Notes: generated by a model not told the origin, from the sequence alone. A stretch of 64,000 nt of DNA from Paraburkholderia bannensis NBRC 103871 (GCF_000685015.1 NZ_BAYA01000012.1:169208-233207); one strand, 5' to 3'; positions 10,709 to 20,422 are shown, counted from the stretch's first letter. Numbers and translations are program-made.

Positions 10709-11665
10709 TCAAACCACAGGACGATGCAGCAGCACTTCGAACACAAAGCGGCTGCCGACATACGCGAGCAGCAGCGCAACAAACGACGCGATCACCCAGC
10801 GCAGCGCCGAGCGCCCACGCCAGCCGGAAATCTTGCGCGCGGTGAGCAGCGTGCCGAACATCAGCCACGAGAGAATCGCGAACACCGTCTTGTGATCGAG
10901 CGAAAGCGGACGGTCGATCAACTGCTCGCTGAACACGATGCCCGACACGAGCGTAGCGGTCAGCAGCACGAAGCCCGCGCCGATCAGACGGAACAACAGC
11001 TTTTCCATGGTCAGCAGCGGCGGCAGCGTCTCGATCCAGTTCGACAGCCAGCCGCCGCCCTTGTTGCCGGCGTTGCGCTGGAAGCCCGCGCCCTTGAGCG
11101 CGTGCAGACGGCGCTCCACGGCGAGCATCAGCACCGCATGCAGCGCCGCGATCGCGAACAGCCCGTACGCCACATTGGCGATCACGAAGTGCAGCTTGAA
11201 GAGCGGCGCAGCCGCATACGGCAGCACGCGCACGCCGCCGAACACGAGCGGCAGAATCGACGCGATGCCGGCGAGCGGCAACAACAGCAGGCGCAGCCCG
11301 TCGAGCGAAAAGAAAAAGCTCTCGATCCAGTAGATCACCGCGCCGAGCCAGAACATCGCCGACAACGCGAACGCGAAGCCGAAGATCATTTCGTGGGCGG
11401 GGAAGATCGTCGTGTGCAGCAGCAGGCCATGCGCCGCCAGCGCGGCGAACAGCAGCGTGCGCGAGAGTGCGCCGAAGCTGCGCGCGCGCGAAGCCTCGGC
11501 GTCCGCGCCCGCGAGGCCAGAGGAACCGGAGGGTGCAATCGCCAGCGGAACCGGCGGCACGCTGCCGAAAAGCGGCTCGACGCTGGCGCGGCGCAATGCG
11601 CGCCAGTCGGCAACGCACAGACCGCCGTACAAGAGTACGGTGAGGGCATACAGTACAATATCCAT
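10709..11665 (-). CDS. ypjD: CcsA-like cytochrome c assembly family membrane protein
   Basis: A 318-residue, very hydrophobic protein with about eight predicted transmembrane segments and the CcsA/ResC-type core (for example FGFAFALSAMFWLGAVIYWIESFFF and YAAAPLFKLHFVIANVAYGLFAIAALHAVLM). It corresponds to E. coli YpjD, encoded beside ffh there as here. The family handles heme in cytochrome c maturation in some bacteria, but YpjD itself has no firm role. It is divergent from ffh across a 113-bp gap; a TATAGT hexamer (minus strand, 11677-11682) lies very close to the ATG. Confidence 0.85.
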   Translation of the reverse strand: MDIVLYALTVLLYGGLCVADWRALRRASVEPLFGSVPPVPLAIAPSGSSGLAGADAEASRARSFGALSRTLLFAALAAHGLLLHTTIFPAHEMIFGFAFALSAMFWLGAVIYWIESFFFSLDGLRLLLLPLAGIASILPLVFGGVRVLPYAAAPLFKLHFVIANVAYGLFAIAALHAVLMLAVERRLHALKGAGFQRNAGNKGGGWLSNWIETLPPLLTMEKLLFRLIGAGFVLLTATLVSGIVFSEQLIDRPLSLDHKTVFAILSWLMFGTLLTARKISGWRGRSALRWVIASFVALLLAYVGSRFVFEVLLHRPVV

Positions 11666-11778
11666 GTTCGAAGTTTACTATAGGCCCCCTGGCCGCGCGG
11701 CAAACACACCGAAGCGCGACGAAACGCGGCGCGCTCCCGCTGCGTGACCCACCGGGCCTCACTGCTCACCGCCTCCCC

Positions 11779-13146
11779 ATGCTCGACAATCTCACTCAAC
11801 GGATGGCGCGCGTCGTCAAGACGCTGCGCGGCGAAGCCCGGCTGACCGAAGCCAATACGCAGGAAATGCTGCGCGAGGTTCGTCTCGCGCTGCTCGAAGC
11901 AGACGTTGCGCTGCCCGTCGTGCGCGAGTTCATCGCCAAGGTCAAGGAAAAGGCGCTCGGCGAGGAAGTGATCTCCAGCCTGTCGCCGGGCCAGGCGCTC
12001 GTCGGCGTGGTGCAGCGCGAGCTGACCGCCGTGATCGGCGGCGACTACGAAGGCAAGGCCGTCGAGCTGAACCTCGCCGTCACGCCGCCCGCCGTCATCC
12101 TCATGGCGGGCCTGCAGGGCGCGGGTAAGACGACCACGGTCGGCAAGCTCGCCAAGCTCCTGCGCGAGAAGTACAAAAAGAAGGTTCTGACCGTTTCCTG
12201 TGACGTCTACCGCCCCGCTGCTATCGCGCAGCTGAAGACGGTGACGGAACAGGTCGGCGCCGACTTCTTCCCGTCGCAGCCCGACCAGAAGCCGGTCGAC
12301 ATCGCCGCAGCCGCGGTCGACTGGGCCAAGCGCCACTATCACGACGTGCTGCTCGTCGACACGGCCGGCCGCCTCGGTATCGACGAGGCGATGATGAACG
12401 AGATCACCGCGCTGCACGCCTCGCTCAAGCCCGCCGAAACCCTGTTCGTGGTCGACGCCATGCTCGGCCAGGACGCGGTCAACACGGCCAAGGCGTTCAA
12501 CGACGCCCTGCCGCTCACCGGCGTCGTGCTCACCAAGCTCGACGGCGATTCGCGCGGCGGCGCGGCGCTTTCCGTGCGCCACATCACCGGCAAGCCGATC
12601 AAGTTCGTCGGCGTCGCGGAAAAGCTCGACGGTCTGGAAGTGTTCCACCCCGACCGCATGGCCAACCGTATTCTCGGCATGGGCGACATTCTCGCTCTCG
12701 TCGAGGAAGCGCAGCGCGGCGTGGACGTGCAGGCCGCCCAGAAGCTCGCCGACAAGGTCAAGAAAGGCGGCGATTTCGACCTCAACGACTTCCGCGCCCA
12801 GCTCACGCAGATGAAGAGCATGGGTGGCCTGTCGTCGCTGATGGACAAGCTGCCCGCACAGTTCCAGCAGGCCGCCTCGGGCGCCAACATGGGCCAGGCC
12901 GAAAAGCAGATGCGCCGCATGGAAGGCATCATCAATTCGATGACCGCCCAGGAGCGCGCCAAGCCCGATCTGATCAAGGCCACGCGCAAGCGCCGTATCG
13001 CGGCGGGCGCAGGCGTGCAGGTGCAGGAAGTGAACCGTCTGCTCAATCAGTACGACCAGATGCGCACCATGATGAAGAAGCTCAAGGGCGGCAACCTGCA
13101 GAAGATGATGCGCGGCATGAAGGGCATGATGCCCGGCATGCGCTGA
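11779..13146 (+). CDS. ffh: Signal recognition particle protein (SRP54 homologue)
   Basis: The GTPase that, with 4.5S RNA, binds signal sequences of nascent inner-membrane proteins and docks with FtsY. The 455 residues comprise an N-domain helical bundle (1 to 90), a G-domain with the P-loop GLQGAGKTT (111 to 119), DTAGR and TKLDGDSRGG, then a methionine-rich M-domain (about 300 to 455) with the RNA-binding helix region (MRRMEGIINSM...RKRRIAAGAG) and a Met-rich end (MMRGMKGMMPGMR). The length is typical of the family. No clear promoter could be assigned in the 113-bp divergent gap. Confidence 0.97.
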   Translation: MLDNLTQRMARVVKTLRGEARLTEANTQEMLREVRLALLEADVALPVVREFIAKVKEKALGEEVISSLSPGQALVGVVQRELTAVIGGDYEGKAVELNLAVTPPAVILMAGLQGAGKTTTVGKLAKLLREKYKKKVLTVSCDVYRPAAIAQLKTVTEQVGADFFPSQPDQKPVDIAAAAVDWAKRHYHDVLLVDTAGRLGIDEAMMNEITALHASLKPAETLFVVDAMLGQDAVNTAKAFNDALPLTGVVLTKLDGDSRGGAALSVRHITGKPIKFVGVAEKLDGLEVFHPDRMANRILGMGDILALVEEAQRGVDVQAAQKLADKVKKGGDFDLNDFRAQLTQMKSMGGLSSLMDKLPAQFQQAASGANMGQAEKQMRRMEGIINSMTAQERAKPDLIKATRKRRIAAGAGVQVQEVNRLLNQYDQMRTMMKKLKGGNLQKMMRGMKGMMPGMR

Positions 13147-13311
13147 TCGACGTTTCCTGAGTTTGATCCCGGGCTGCGCGGCGCAACTGCGCGCGGGCAG
13201 CCCGACACGACGCGGCGCGCGAGCCGGAACATGAAGCGCGGGTTTTTGCTGTAGCGCGCGCCGTCGTTATTTTCCACACTGAATAGCTACAGCCACCGCC
13301 CCGCCAGAGTC

Positions 13312-13863
13312 ATGAATCGCGAAGAAGCCCTCCATATTTTCCGCCACTCCGAAGAAATCGTTTCGGTGAGCGAGGTCAATGCGTCGATCGGCCGGATGGC
13401 CGAAGCCATTCGCGCCGATATCAGCGAGGACTTCCCGCTCGTGCTGTCGGTGATGGGTGGCGCGGCCGTGTTCACCGGCATGCTGCTGCCGCACCTCGAC
13501 TTCCCGCTGGAGTTCGACTACATCCACCTCACGCGCTACCGCAACGCCATCAAGGGCAGCGCGGAGATGCAATGGCGCGTGGCGCCGCGCGAGTCGGTGA
13601 AAGACCGCGTCGTGCTCGTGCTCGACGACATCCTCGATGAAGGCGAAACCATGGCCGCGATCCGCGACCGCATCATGGACATGGGCGCGAAGCGTTTCCT
13701 GTCGGCCGTGCTGTGCGAGAAGATCATTCCGAAGGCCAAGCCGCTGCATCCGGATTACTGCGGCTTTTCGGTGCCGGATCGCTACGTGTTCGGCTGCGGC
13801 ATGGATGCAAAGGGTTACTGGCGTAACCTGCCGACCATTCGCGCACTGACCGAGGGTGCGTAA
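13312..13863 (+). CDS. hpt: Hypoxanthine-guanine phosphoribosyltransferase
   Basis: Salvages hypoxanthine or guanine with PRPP to give IMP or GMP. The 183-residue type I phosphoribosyltransferase has the PRPP-binding loop VVLVLDDILDEGETM (100 to 114) and the hood/flexible-loop region around FDYIHLTRYRN. The C-terminal VPDRYVFGCGMDAKGYWRNLP matches the base-recognition end of beta-proteobacterial HGPRT-like enzymes. Base preference cannot be fixed by eye, so the symbol is a best guess. It lies 165 bases past ffh and ends at a strong shared terminator. Confidence 0.85.
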   Translation: MNREEALHIFRHSEEIVSVSEVNASIGRMAEAIRADISEDFPLVLSVMGGAAVFTGMLLPHLDFPLEFDYIHLTRYRNAIKGSAEMQWRVAPRESVKDRVVLVLDDILDEGETMAAIRDRIMDMGAKRFLSAVLCEKIIPKAKPLHPDYCGFSVPDRYVFGCGMDAKGYWRNLPTIRALTEGA

Positions 13864-13902
13864 CCCAGGCGCGTAAGCGCGGGCCGCATCGGCCACGCCA
13901 AT

Positions 13903-13935
13903 AAAAAAAGCCGCTTCATTCGAAGCGGCTTTTTT
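13903..13935. terminator. Bidirectional terminator between hpt and marC
   Basis: An 8-bp perfect stem (GCCGCTTC / GAAGCGGC) with a 4-base loop is flanked by seven A on one side and a T-run on the other. It can therefore end transcription from both convergent genes. Confidence 0.92.
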
Positions 13936-13964
13936 GTTGTCGACGTGCGCAGTCGTGGGCGACG

Positions 13965-14564
13965 TCAAAGGTGATGCACGAACGCGGCAATGCCCGCAAG
14001 GATCATCTCCACCGAAATCGCCACGAGCACGAGCCCCATCAAACGCTCGAAGGCCGTCACCACGCGCTCGCCGAGCCACTGCTGGATGCGCTCAGCGAGC
14101 ACCAGCACGATCGCGCAAATCGCCATCGTCACGATCAGCGCGCCGATCCACTCGAACAGCTTGCCCGGCGCCTGCGAGGTCAGCAGCATCACCGTGGCCA
14201 GCGCCGACGGCCCCGCCAGCGCAGGAATCGCAAGCGGCACGATCAGCGGCTCGCCGCCCTTGTCGCCGCCGCCGAACGGGCCGCCCGGATGCGGAAAGAT
14301 CATGCGCAGCGCGATCAGGAACAGCACGATGCCGCCGCCGATGCGCAGCGACGTGTCCGTGAGCCCCATCATGCGCAGGAAGCCGTTGCCGGCCACCATG
14401 AAGATGAGCAGGATCACGAACGCGATCGCCACTTCGCGCAGGATCACGATTGCCCGGCGCTCCCGCGCTACGTGATGCAGGCAGCCGATGAAGAGCGGGA
14501 TATTGCCGAGCGGATCGGTGATAAGCAGCAACAGGATCGTTGCGGACAGGAAACTGTACTCCAC
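13965..14564 (-). CDS. MarC/YhgN family integral membrane protein
   Basis: A 199-residue protein with about six transmembrane helices and the family's conserved N-terminus (ITDPLGNIPLFIGCL) and central VPLAIPALAGPSALATVMLL. MarC proteins were once linked to multiple antibiotic resistance, but that role was not upheld. Pfam groups them with NAAT-type transporters, and no substrate is established. It is encoded 68 bases downstream of proS on the same strand and is convergent with hpt. Confidence 0.85.
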   Translation of the reverse strand: MEYSFLSATILLLLITDPLGNIPLFIGCLHHVARERRAIVILREVAIAFVILLIFMVAGNGFLRMMGLTDTSLRIGGGIVLFLIALRMIFPHPGGPFGGGDKGGEPLIVPLAIPALAGPSALATVMLLTSQAPGKLFEWIGALIVTMAICAIVLVLAERIQQWLGERVVTAFERLMGLVLVAISVEMILAGIAAFVHHL

Positions 14565-14632
14565 GTTCGCAACGCTCCCTTAGCTGGGTTGGATCGCCGA
14601 AATGTGCGCGGGGCTGTGCCCGAAAACGCGCA

Positions 14633-16369
14633 TCAAGCCTGAAGCGCTGCCTGCACCTTCTGCGCGACCGTCTGCGCGGCTTCTTCGGCCGGCAACAGCG
14701 TGGCTTCCGTGTCGCGGCGGCCCTGGTACTCGATCTTGCCGTCCTTCAGGCCACGCTCGCCGATCACGAGACGATGCGGCACGCCGATCAGTTCCCAGTC
14801 GGCGAACATCACGCCCGGACGCTCGCCGCGATCGTCGAGGATCACGTCGATGCCCGCTGCGAGCAGTTCGTTGTACACACGTTCCGCGTGCTCGCGCACG
14901 AGTTCGCTGCGATCCATCCCCATCGGGCACACGACCACCTGGAACGGTGCGATCGATTCCGGCCAGATGATGCCCTTGTCGTCGAAGTTCTGCTCGATCG
15001 CGGCGCCCAGGATACGCGTGACGCCGATGCCGTAGCAGCCCATCTGCATCGGCGCGGGCTTGCCGTTTTCCGCGAGGAAGGTTGCGCCCATTGCGTTCGA
15101 ATACTTGGTGCCGAGCTGGAACACGTGGCCCACTTCGATGCCGCGGCAGATGTCGATGACGCCCTGGCCGTCCGGCGACGGATCACCCTTCTTCACGTTG
15201 CGGATATCGGCCACGACCGGCTCCGGCAGATCGCGGCCCCAGTTCACGCCCGTGGTGTGAAAGTCGACGTCGTTCGAACCGACCACGAAGTCGCTCATGT
15301 TCGCGACCGTGCGGTCCGCGATCACCTTGACCGGCTTCTTCGTATTGAGCGGCCCGAGGTAGCCCGGCGGCGTGCCGAACCATTCGACGATTTCGGCTTC
15401 GGTCGCCATGCGGAAACCTGCAAGACCTTCGATCTTGCCTGCCTTGATCTCGTTCAGGTCGTGGTCGCCGCGCAGCATCAGCAACCAGATCGTCGGCTCG
15501 GCGCCTTCGTTGTCGGTGGCCAGGATGATCGACTTGATGGTCTTTTCGAGCGGAATGTCGAGCAGCTTCGCGACGGCTTCGCACTTCGCGGCGCCGGGCG
15601 TCGAGGTCTTCGTGAGCGCTTCGGCCGGTGCGGCGCGCGAGGCGATCAGCGGCAGGGCTTCGGTGGCTTCGACGTTAGCGGCGAATTCCGAGGTCGGGCA
15701 GTAAGCGATGTCGTCCTCGCCCGTTTCGGCGATCACGTGGAATTCGTGCGAACCGCTGCCGCCGATCGAGCCGTTATCGGCCACGACCGCGCGGAATTGC
15801 AGACCGAGGCGCGTGAAGATGCGCACGTAGGCGTCGTACATCTTCTGGTACGACAGCTTGAGACCGTCGACGTCCTTATCGAACGAGTACGCGTCCTTCA
15901 TGATGAATTCGCGGCCGCGCATCACGCCAAAACGGGGACGGATTTCATCGCGGAACTTCGTCTGCACCTGGTAGAAGTTCACCGGCATCTGACGGTAGCT
16001 CTTGATCTGGTTGCGCGCGATGTCGGTGATGACTTCCTCGTGCGTCGGCCCCATCACGAAATCGCTTTGCTTGCGGTCCTTGAAGCGCAGCAGTTCCGGC
16101 CCGTATTGCTCCCAGCGCCCCGACTCCTGCCACAGTTCGGCCGGCTGCACCGCCGGCATGAGCAGTTCGATGGCGCCCGCGCGGTTCATTTCCTCGCGCA
16201 CGATCTGCTCGACCTTGCGGATCGAACGCAGGCCGACCGGCAGATAGTTGTAGATGCCGCCCGCGACGCGACGGATCATGCCCGCGCGGATCATCAACTT
16301 GTGGCTGACGATTTCGGCGTCAGCCGGCGCTTCCTTCAGGGTGCCGATAAAGAAACGGGAGGCTTTCAT
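14633..16369 (-). CDS. proS: Prolyl-tRNA synthetase, bacterial type
   Basis: Charges tRNA-Pro with proline. The 578-residue product has the class II catalytic core with the N-terminal MKASRFFIGTLKEAPADAEIVSHKLMIRAG and motif 2 region (NFYQVQTKFRDEIRPRFGVMRGREFIMKDAYSF). An inserted editing domain (about residues 225 to 390), which deacylates mischarged Ala-tRNA-Pro, is followed by motif 3 (MGCYGIGVTRILGAAIEQ) and the anticodon-binding domain. The length is normal for the bacterial INS-containing form. It is divergent from rppH. A tRNA-Pro gene lies 6 kb away at 22527. Confidence 0.97.
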   Translation of the reverse strand: MKASRFFIGTLKEAPADAEIVSHKLMIRAGMIRRVAGGIYNYLPVGLRSIRKVEQIVREEMNRAGAIELLMPAVQPAELWQESGRWEQYGPELLRFKDRKQSDFVMGPTHEEVITDIARNQIKSYRQMPVNFYQVQTKFRDEIRPRFGVMRGREFIMKDAYSFDKDVDGLKLSYQKMYDAYVRIFTRLGLQFRAVVADNGSIGGSGSHEFHVIAETGEDDIAYCPTSEFAANVEATEALPLIASRAAPAEALTKTSTPGAAKCEAVAKLLDIPLEKTIKSIILATDNEGAEPTIWLLMLRGDHDLNEIKAGKIEGLAGFRMATEAEIVEWFGTPPGYLGPLNTKKPVKVIADRTVANMSDFVVGSNDVDFHTTGVNWGRDLPEPVVADIRNVKKGDPSPDGQGVIDICRGIEVGHVFQLGTKYSNAMGATFLAENGKPAPMQMGCYGIGVTRILGAAIEQNFDDKGIIWPESIAPFQVVVCPMGMDRSELVREHAERVYNELLAAGIDVILDDRGERPGVMFADWELIGVPHRLVIGERGLKDGKIEYQGRRDTEATLLPAEEAAQTVAQKVQAALQA

Positions 16370-16570
16370 TCAGGGTTTTTTCCAAAAGCGGCGGCAACGG
16401 GAGGCCGCCCGAAAGAGTCCAACGGTGGAGTTCACAGACCCGACATTATGACAACGCCCCGGATGCCGCGCAGGTGAGGCCCGCGGCCGGCGTGGCGAAC
16501 GGTTTTTGCGCCTTCGTGACAAAACGCTCCAAACTTCTGGCCGCCGGGTGCGTGAGAACCGTTATCTGTT

Positions 16571-16576
16571 TATAAT
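16571..16576 (+). promoter_or_regulatory. Candidate -10 element for rppH
   Basis: A perfect TATAAT lies 34 bases upstream of the rppH ATG. No good -35 is visible at 16-18 bp spacing, so the call rests on the -10 alone. Confidence 0.5.
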
Positions 16577-16609
16577 CAAAGCAATTTTAAAGGATTCGAA
16601 GGTGGTTGT

Positions 16610-17284
16610 ATGCTGGATCGTGAGGGGTTTCGCCCGAACGTCGGCATCATCCTCTTGAACGCGCGAAACGAGGTGTTTTGGGGCAAACGGGTTCGCGAAC
16701 ATTCCTGGCAGTTTCCGCAAGGGGGCATCAAATATGGTGAGACCCCCATGCAGGCAATGTATCGGGAGTTGCACGAAGAAACCGGTCTGCATCCGGAGCA
16801 CGTCAAGATCGTCGGTCGCACGCGCGACTGGCTGCGTTATGAGGTGCCGGACAAGTTCATCAAGCGCGAAGTGCGCGGCCATTATCGCGGCCAGAAACAG
16901 ATCTGGTTTCTGCTGCGCATGGTCGGGCGCGATTGCGATATCTGCCTGAGGGCGACGGAGCATCCCGAGTTCGATGCGTGGCGCTGGAACGAATACTGGG
17001 TGCCGCTCGAAGCGGTCATCGAGTTCAAGCGCGACGTCTATCAGCTGGCGCTAACCGAGCTGTCGCGATTTTTGCGACGCCCGGCGATGCCGCGTGTCGA
17101 ACGCGTCCATGTGCATAGCTCGCATGGCCATGAGGTGCGCTATCCGCGCCTGATCGCAACGGCGCACGCCGAGGCGGTGGAATTCGAGCCCACGCTCGTC
17201 GACACCGCCGATCACTCCCCACTGGATCGCGACTGCGACCCCGCGGGGAGTATGATCGAGCCTGCGCCGGACGAGCACGGGTAA
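16610..17284 (+). CDS. rppH: RNA 5'-pyrophosphohydrolase
   Basis: A Nudix hydrolase that removes pyrophosphate from triphosphorylated mRNA 5' ends, starting RNase E decay. The Nudix box spans residues 38 to 60 (GG...GE...REL.EE.GL), and the N-terminus MLDREGFRPNVGIILLN with VFWGKR and SWQFPQGGI is characteristic of RppH. At 224 residues it is longer than E. coli RppH (176); the extra 60 or so C-terminal residues after the Nudix fold are unconserved (VHSSHGHEVRYPRLIA...). A GAAGGTGG ribosome site precedes the ATG. Confidence 0.94.
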   Translation: MLDREGFRPNVGIILLNARNEVFWGKRVREHSWQFPQGGIKYGETPMQAMYRELHEETGLHPEHVKIVGRTRDWLRYEVPDKFIKREVRGHYRGQKQIWFLLRMVGRDCDICLRATEHPEFDAWRWNEYWVPLEAVIEFKRDVYQLALTELSRFLRRPAMPRVERVHVHSSHGHEVRYPRLIATAHAEAVEFEPTLVDTADHSPLDRDCDPAGSMIEPAPDEHG

Positions 17285-17448
17285 ATCAGGCTTCGGCCTG
17301 AATTGCCCGCTAGCAGGCTCGCCACGTCGCACCCACGCCCGGACCGGCCAGGCGGGCGCTGCGCAGTTCCCTGCGCGGCGCGCTGCGGTCCGCATTCGCG
17401 GCGCCGCGCATTCGTGCGCGCAGCGCCGGTGCATCGAAGGAATATCAC

Positions 17449-18012
17449 TTGAAACGATTGGCTCTTGCTGCGGTGTGCGCCGCGGCCGCTAGTAGCGTCC
17501 TGCTGTCCGCTTGCGGCAGTTCCGGCCCCACCAACAAGGACGACAGCGCGTTCACCTACCTGCTCGACCGCAAGGGCGAGTGGAAAGAAAACGCGCTCGA
17601 AGGCCTGCCGGCGCTGCCGGGCCCGAACACGACGCTCTATGGCTTCGATGTCTCGAACAACACGCCGCTGAAGTTCTCGGTCGATCCGGCCTCGCTGAGC
17701 GTCGGCACCGACGGTGTGGTGCGCTACGTGATCGTCATTACGAGCCCGAACGGCGCGCGCAACATCAATTACGAAGGCATCCGCTGCGACACCTACGAGT
17801 GGCGCCTCTATGCGAGCCTGAACGCCGACCACAACGGCTGGGATCAGACCGTGGCGAACGACTGGTCGCGCATCGAGAACGGTGAGCTCAACGCGTATCA
17901 GTCGCGGCTTTATCAGGATTACTTCTGCGCGAACAAGATGCCGATTGGCAAGGCACCGGTCATCAGCGAGAACATCCGCTTCGGCCGCACGCAATCGACG
18001 CTCGTACGTTAA
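17449..18012 (+). CDS. CNP1-like family lipoprotein
   Basis: A 187-residue exported protein. The N-terminus (KRLALAAVCAAAASSVLLSAC) is a lipoprotein signal with lipobox LSAC, and the mature part matches the CNP1-like family (named after a cryptic neisserial protein), with WKENALEGLPALP near the start and NYEGIRCDTYEWRLYAS in the middle. No molecular function is known. Translation most likely starts at TTG (17449) after a GAAGGAAT ribosome site; there is no suitable ATG. It follows rppH by 164 bases. Confidence 0.82.
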   Translation: MKRLALAAVCAAAASSVLLSACGSSGPTNKDDSAFTYLLDRKGEWKENALEGLPALPGPNTTLYGFDVSNNTPLKFSVDPASLSVGTDGVVRYVIVITSPNGARNINYEGIRCDTYEWRLYASLNADHNGWDQTVANDWSRIENGELNAYQSRLYQDYFCANKMPIGKAPVISENIRFGRTQSTLVR

Positions 18013-18049
18013 TCGCCGCGCTTTGCGCTTTACCGCGCAGGTCAGATAC

Positions 18050-18087
18050 AAAAAAGCCGCAGCAGTCATCGACTGTTGCGGCTTTTT
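18050..18087. terminator. Bidirectional terminator between CNP1-like gene and proB
   Basis: The stem GCCGCAGCAGTC / GACTGTTGCGGC (one mismatch) with an ATC loop is flanked by an A-run and a T-run, serving both convergent genes. Confidence 0.9.
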
Positions 18088-18106
18088 CTTTGCGCCTTGA
18101 TCGACT

Positions 18107-19225
18107 TCAGATCAGCACGAGATTGTCGCGGTGAATCAGCTCCGGCTCGAGCATATAGCCGAGCACGCCTTCGATCTCACCGCTCGGATGACGCTGGATC
18201 AGCTTCGTTTCCGCGCTGCTGTAGTTGGTGAGGCCGCGCGCGACCTCCTGGCCCGCCGGATTCAGGCAGGCGATGACCTCGCCGCGCGCGAATGCGCCCT
18301 GCACGCCCACCACGCCGATCGGCAGGAGACTCTTGCCGTCCGCGGTGAGCTTCTGGACTGCGCCGTCGTCGATGACGACGTGACCGCGCACCTGAAGGTG
18401 ATCGGCCATCCATTGCTTGCGCGCCGCCATGCGCGCCGTGCGTGCGATCAACTGCGTGCCGATTGCCTCGCCTTGCGCGAGACGCACCAGCACCGCCTCT
18501 TCGCGGCCGCTTGCGATCACGGTATTCGCGCCGCTATGCGCCGCGCGTTTGGCCGCGAGAATCTTGGTGAGCATGCCGCCACGGCCAATGCTCGAACCCG
18601 CACCGCCTGCCATCGCCTCAAGCTCGGGCTTGCCGGCATCGGCTTCCTGCACGAGCGTCGCGGCCGGATCCTTGCGCGGATCGGCGGTATAGAGGCCGCT
18701 CTGGTCGGTGAGAATGACGAGCGCATCGCCTTCGATCAGATTGGCCACCAGCGCGCCAAGCGTGTCGTTGTCGCCGAACTTGATTTCGTCGGTAACGACC
18801 GTGTCGTTCTCGTTGATGATCGGCACGACACCCAGACGCAGCAGCGTCAGCAACGTCGAGCGCGCGTTCAGATAGCGTTCGCGATCCGCAAGGTCGGCGT
18901 GCGTCAGCAGAATCTGCGCGGTGCGGATGTTGTGTTCCGCAAAGCGGCTTTCGTAAACCTGCGCGAGCCCCATCTGGCCGACGGCCGCGGCCGCCTGCAA
19001 TTCGTCGATTTCACGTGGGCGCTTTGTCCAGCCCAGACGCTGCATGCCTTCCGCAATGGCGCCCGAACTCACGAGCACGACTTCCTTGCCCTGCGCACGC
19101 AGCGCCGCGATCTGCGCGGCCCATCGGCCGATGGCCGCATGATCGAGCCCGCGGCCATCGTTCGTGACGAGGCTCGAACCGACTTTCACTACCAGACGCC
19201 GGGAATCGGCGATGACGGAACGCAT
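18107..19225 (-). CDS. proB: Glutamate 5-kinase
   Basis: Catalyses the first step of proline synthesis, glutamate to glutamyl-5-phosphate. The 372-residue protein has an amino-acid-kinase domain (VVKVGSSLVTNDG near the start; PIINENDTVVTDEIKFGDND in the middle) and a C-terminal PUA domain (from about residue 280), as in E. coli ProB (367 residues). I chose ATG 19225 (MRSVIADSRR) with a GGGGAGA ribosome site over the upstream TTG at 19243. It is downstream of obgE on the same strand, 87 bases away. proA is not in the window. Confidence 0.95.
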   Translation of the reverse strand: MRSVIADSRRLVVKVGSSLVTNDGRGLDHAAIGRWAAQIAALRAQGKEVVLVSSGAIAEGMQRLGWTKRPREIDELQAAAAVGQMGLAQVYESRFAEHNIRTAQILLTHADLADRERYLNARSTLLTLLRLGVVPIINENDTVVTDEIKFGDNDTLGALVANLIEGDALVILTDQSGLYTADPRKDPAATLVQEADAGKPELEAMAGGAGSSIGRGGMLTKILAAKRAAHSGANTVIASGREEAVLVRLAQGEAIGTQLIARTARMAARKQWMADHLQVRGHVVIDDGAVQKLTADGKSLLPIGVVGVQGAFARGEVIACLNPAGQEVARGLTNYSSAETKLIQRHPSGEIEGVLGYMLEPELIHRDNLVLI

Positions 19226-19312
19226 GCTGCGCGGTCTCCCCAAATGACTGATGACGCGTGAAACAGTTTGGCCGAACTGCCGGCGCGGCCGCGCGCCGGC
19301 ACATACGGTGAA

Positions 19313-20422
19313 TTACTCCTGCGCTGCGCCGCTGCTATCCTGCCCCGGCACACCTTCACGGAAGCGCACGTCGGAGGCGAGATCTTCCGCTTCCTCTGCG
19401 CGCCGCGCATCCGAGTGCTCGGACACGAAGTCGTAGATCGCGTAGCAAAGGTTCTCGCAGCCCTGTCCGGTGAGCGCCGAGATCTCGAAGACCGGGCCAT
19501 CCCATTCGAAGCGCTCGACGAAGTCGGCGATGCGTGCGGCGCGCTCTTCTTCCGGCACCATGTCGAGCTTGTTCAGCACGAGCCAGCGCGGCTTCTCATA
19601 GAGCGTTTCGTCGTACTTGCGCAGCTCGCCGACGATGGCCTTCGCTTCCGCGACCGGATCGACCGATTCGTCGAACGGTGCGAGGTCAACCAGATGCAGC
19701 AGCACGTTGGTGCGCTGCAGGTGACGCAGGAACTGGTGGCCGAGGCCCGCGCCTTCGGCGGCGCCTTCGATCAGGCCGGGAATGTCGGCGATCACGAAGC
19801 TCTTGCTCGGGCCCACGCGCACCACGCCAAGGTTCGGCGCGAGCGTCGTGAACGGGTAGTCGGCGATCTTCGGCTTCGCGTTCGACACCGACGAAATAAA
19901 GGTGGACTTGCCCGCATTGGGCATGCCGAGCAGACCGACGTCAGCCAGCACCTTCAGTTCCAGGCGCAGCATGCGGCGCTCGCCCGGCTTGCCGTCGGTC
20001 TTTTGACGCGGCGCGCGGTTGGTCGACGACTTGAAGTGCAGGTTGCCAAGGCCGCCCGCGCCGCCTTCCGCCACGACCACGCGCTGGTCGTGCTCGGTCA
20101 GGTCGGCGATGAACTCGCCGGTTTCCATGTCGGTGATGGTCGTGCCCACCGGCATGCGCAGCGTGATGTCGTCGCCGCCCTTGCCATAGCAATCCGAGCC
20201 GCGGCCGTTTTCGCCGTTGCGCGCCAGATGCTTCTTGGTATAGCGGTAGTCGATCAGCGTGTTGATGTTGCGGTCGGCGATCACGTAGACGCTGCCGCCC
20301 CGTCCGCCGTCGCCGCCGTCCGGCCCGCCGAACGGGACGAACTTCTCGCGTCGCATCGACGCGCTGCCATCGCCCCCATCGCCGGCGATGACTTCGATCT
20401 TCGCTTCGTCAATGAACTTCAT
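19313..20422 (-). CDS. obgE: Obg-family GTPase
   Basis: An essential ribosome-associated GTPase (also called CgtA) involved in 50S assembly and stress control. The 369 residues contain the glycine-rich Obg fold (1 to 158, with GGDGGRGGS and GGAGGLGN) and a G-domain with the P-loop GMPNAGKST (166 to 174), DIPGLIEGA and NKLD. The acidic tail (EEAEDLASDV...) is of normal length. It follows rplU-rpmA on the same strand, the classic order, with a terminator between. Confidence 0.96.
   Translation of the reverse strand: MKFIDEAKIEVIAGDGGDGSASMRREKFVPFGGPDGGDGGRGGSVYVIADRNINTLIDYRYTKKHLARNGENGRGSDCYGKGGDDITLRMPVGTTITDMETGEFIADLTEHDQRVVVAEGGAGGLGNLHFKSSTNRAPRQKTDGKPGERRMLRLELKVLADVGLLGMPNAGKSTFISSVSNAKPKIADYPFTTLAPNLGVVRVGPSKSFVIADIPGLIEGAAEGAGLGHQFLRHLQRTNVLLHLVDLAPFDESVDPVAEAKAIVGELRKYDETLYEKPRWLVLNKLDMVPEEERAARIADFVERFEWDGPVFEISALTGQGCENLCYAIYDFVSEHSDARRAEEAEDLASDVRFREGVPGQDSSGAAQE

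Noticed and set aside
19226..19243. TTG start for proB six codons upstream
   Set aside because: ATG 19225 has a well-placed GGGGAGA ribosome site and the conserved N-terminus.
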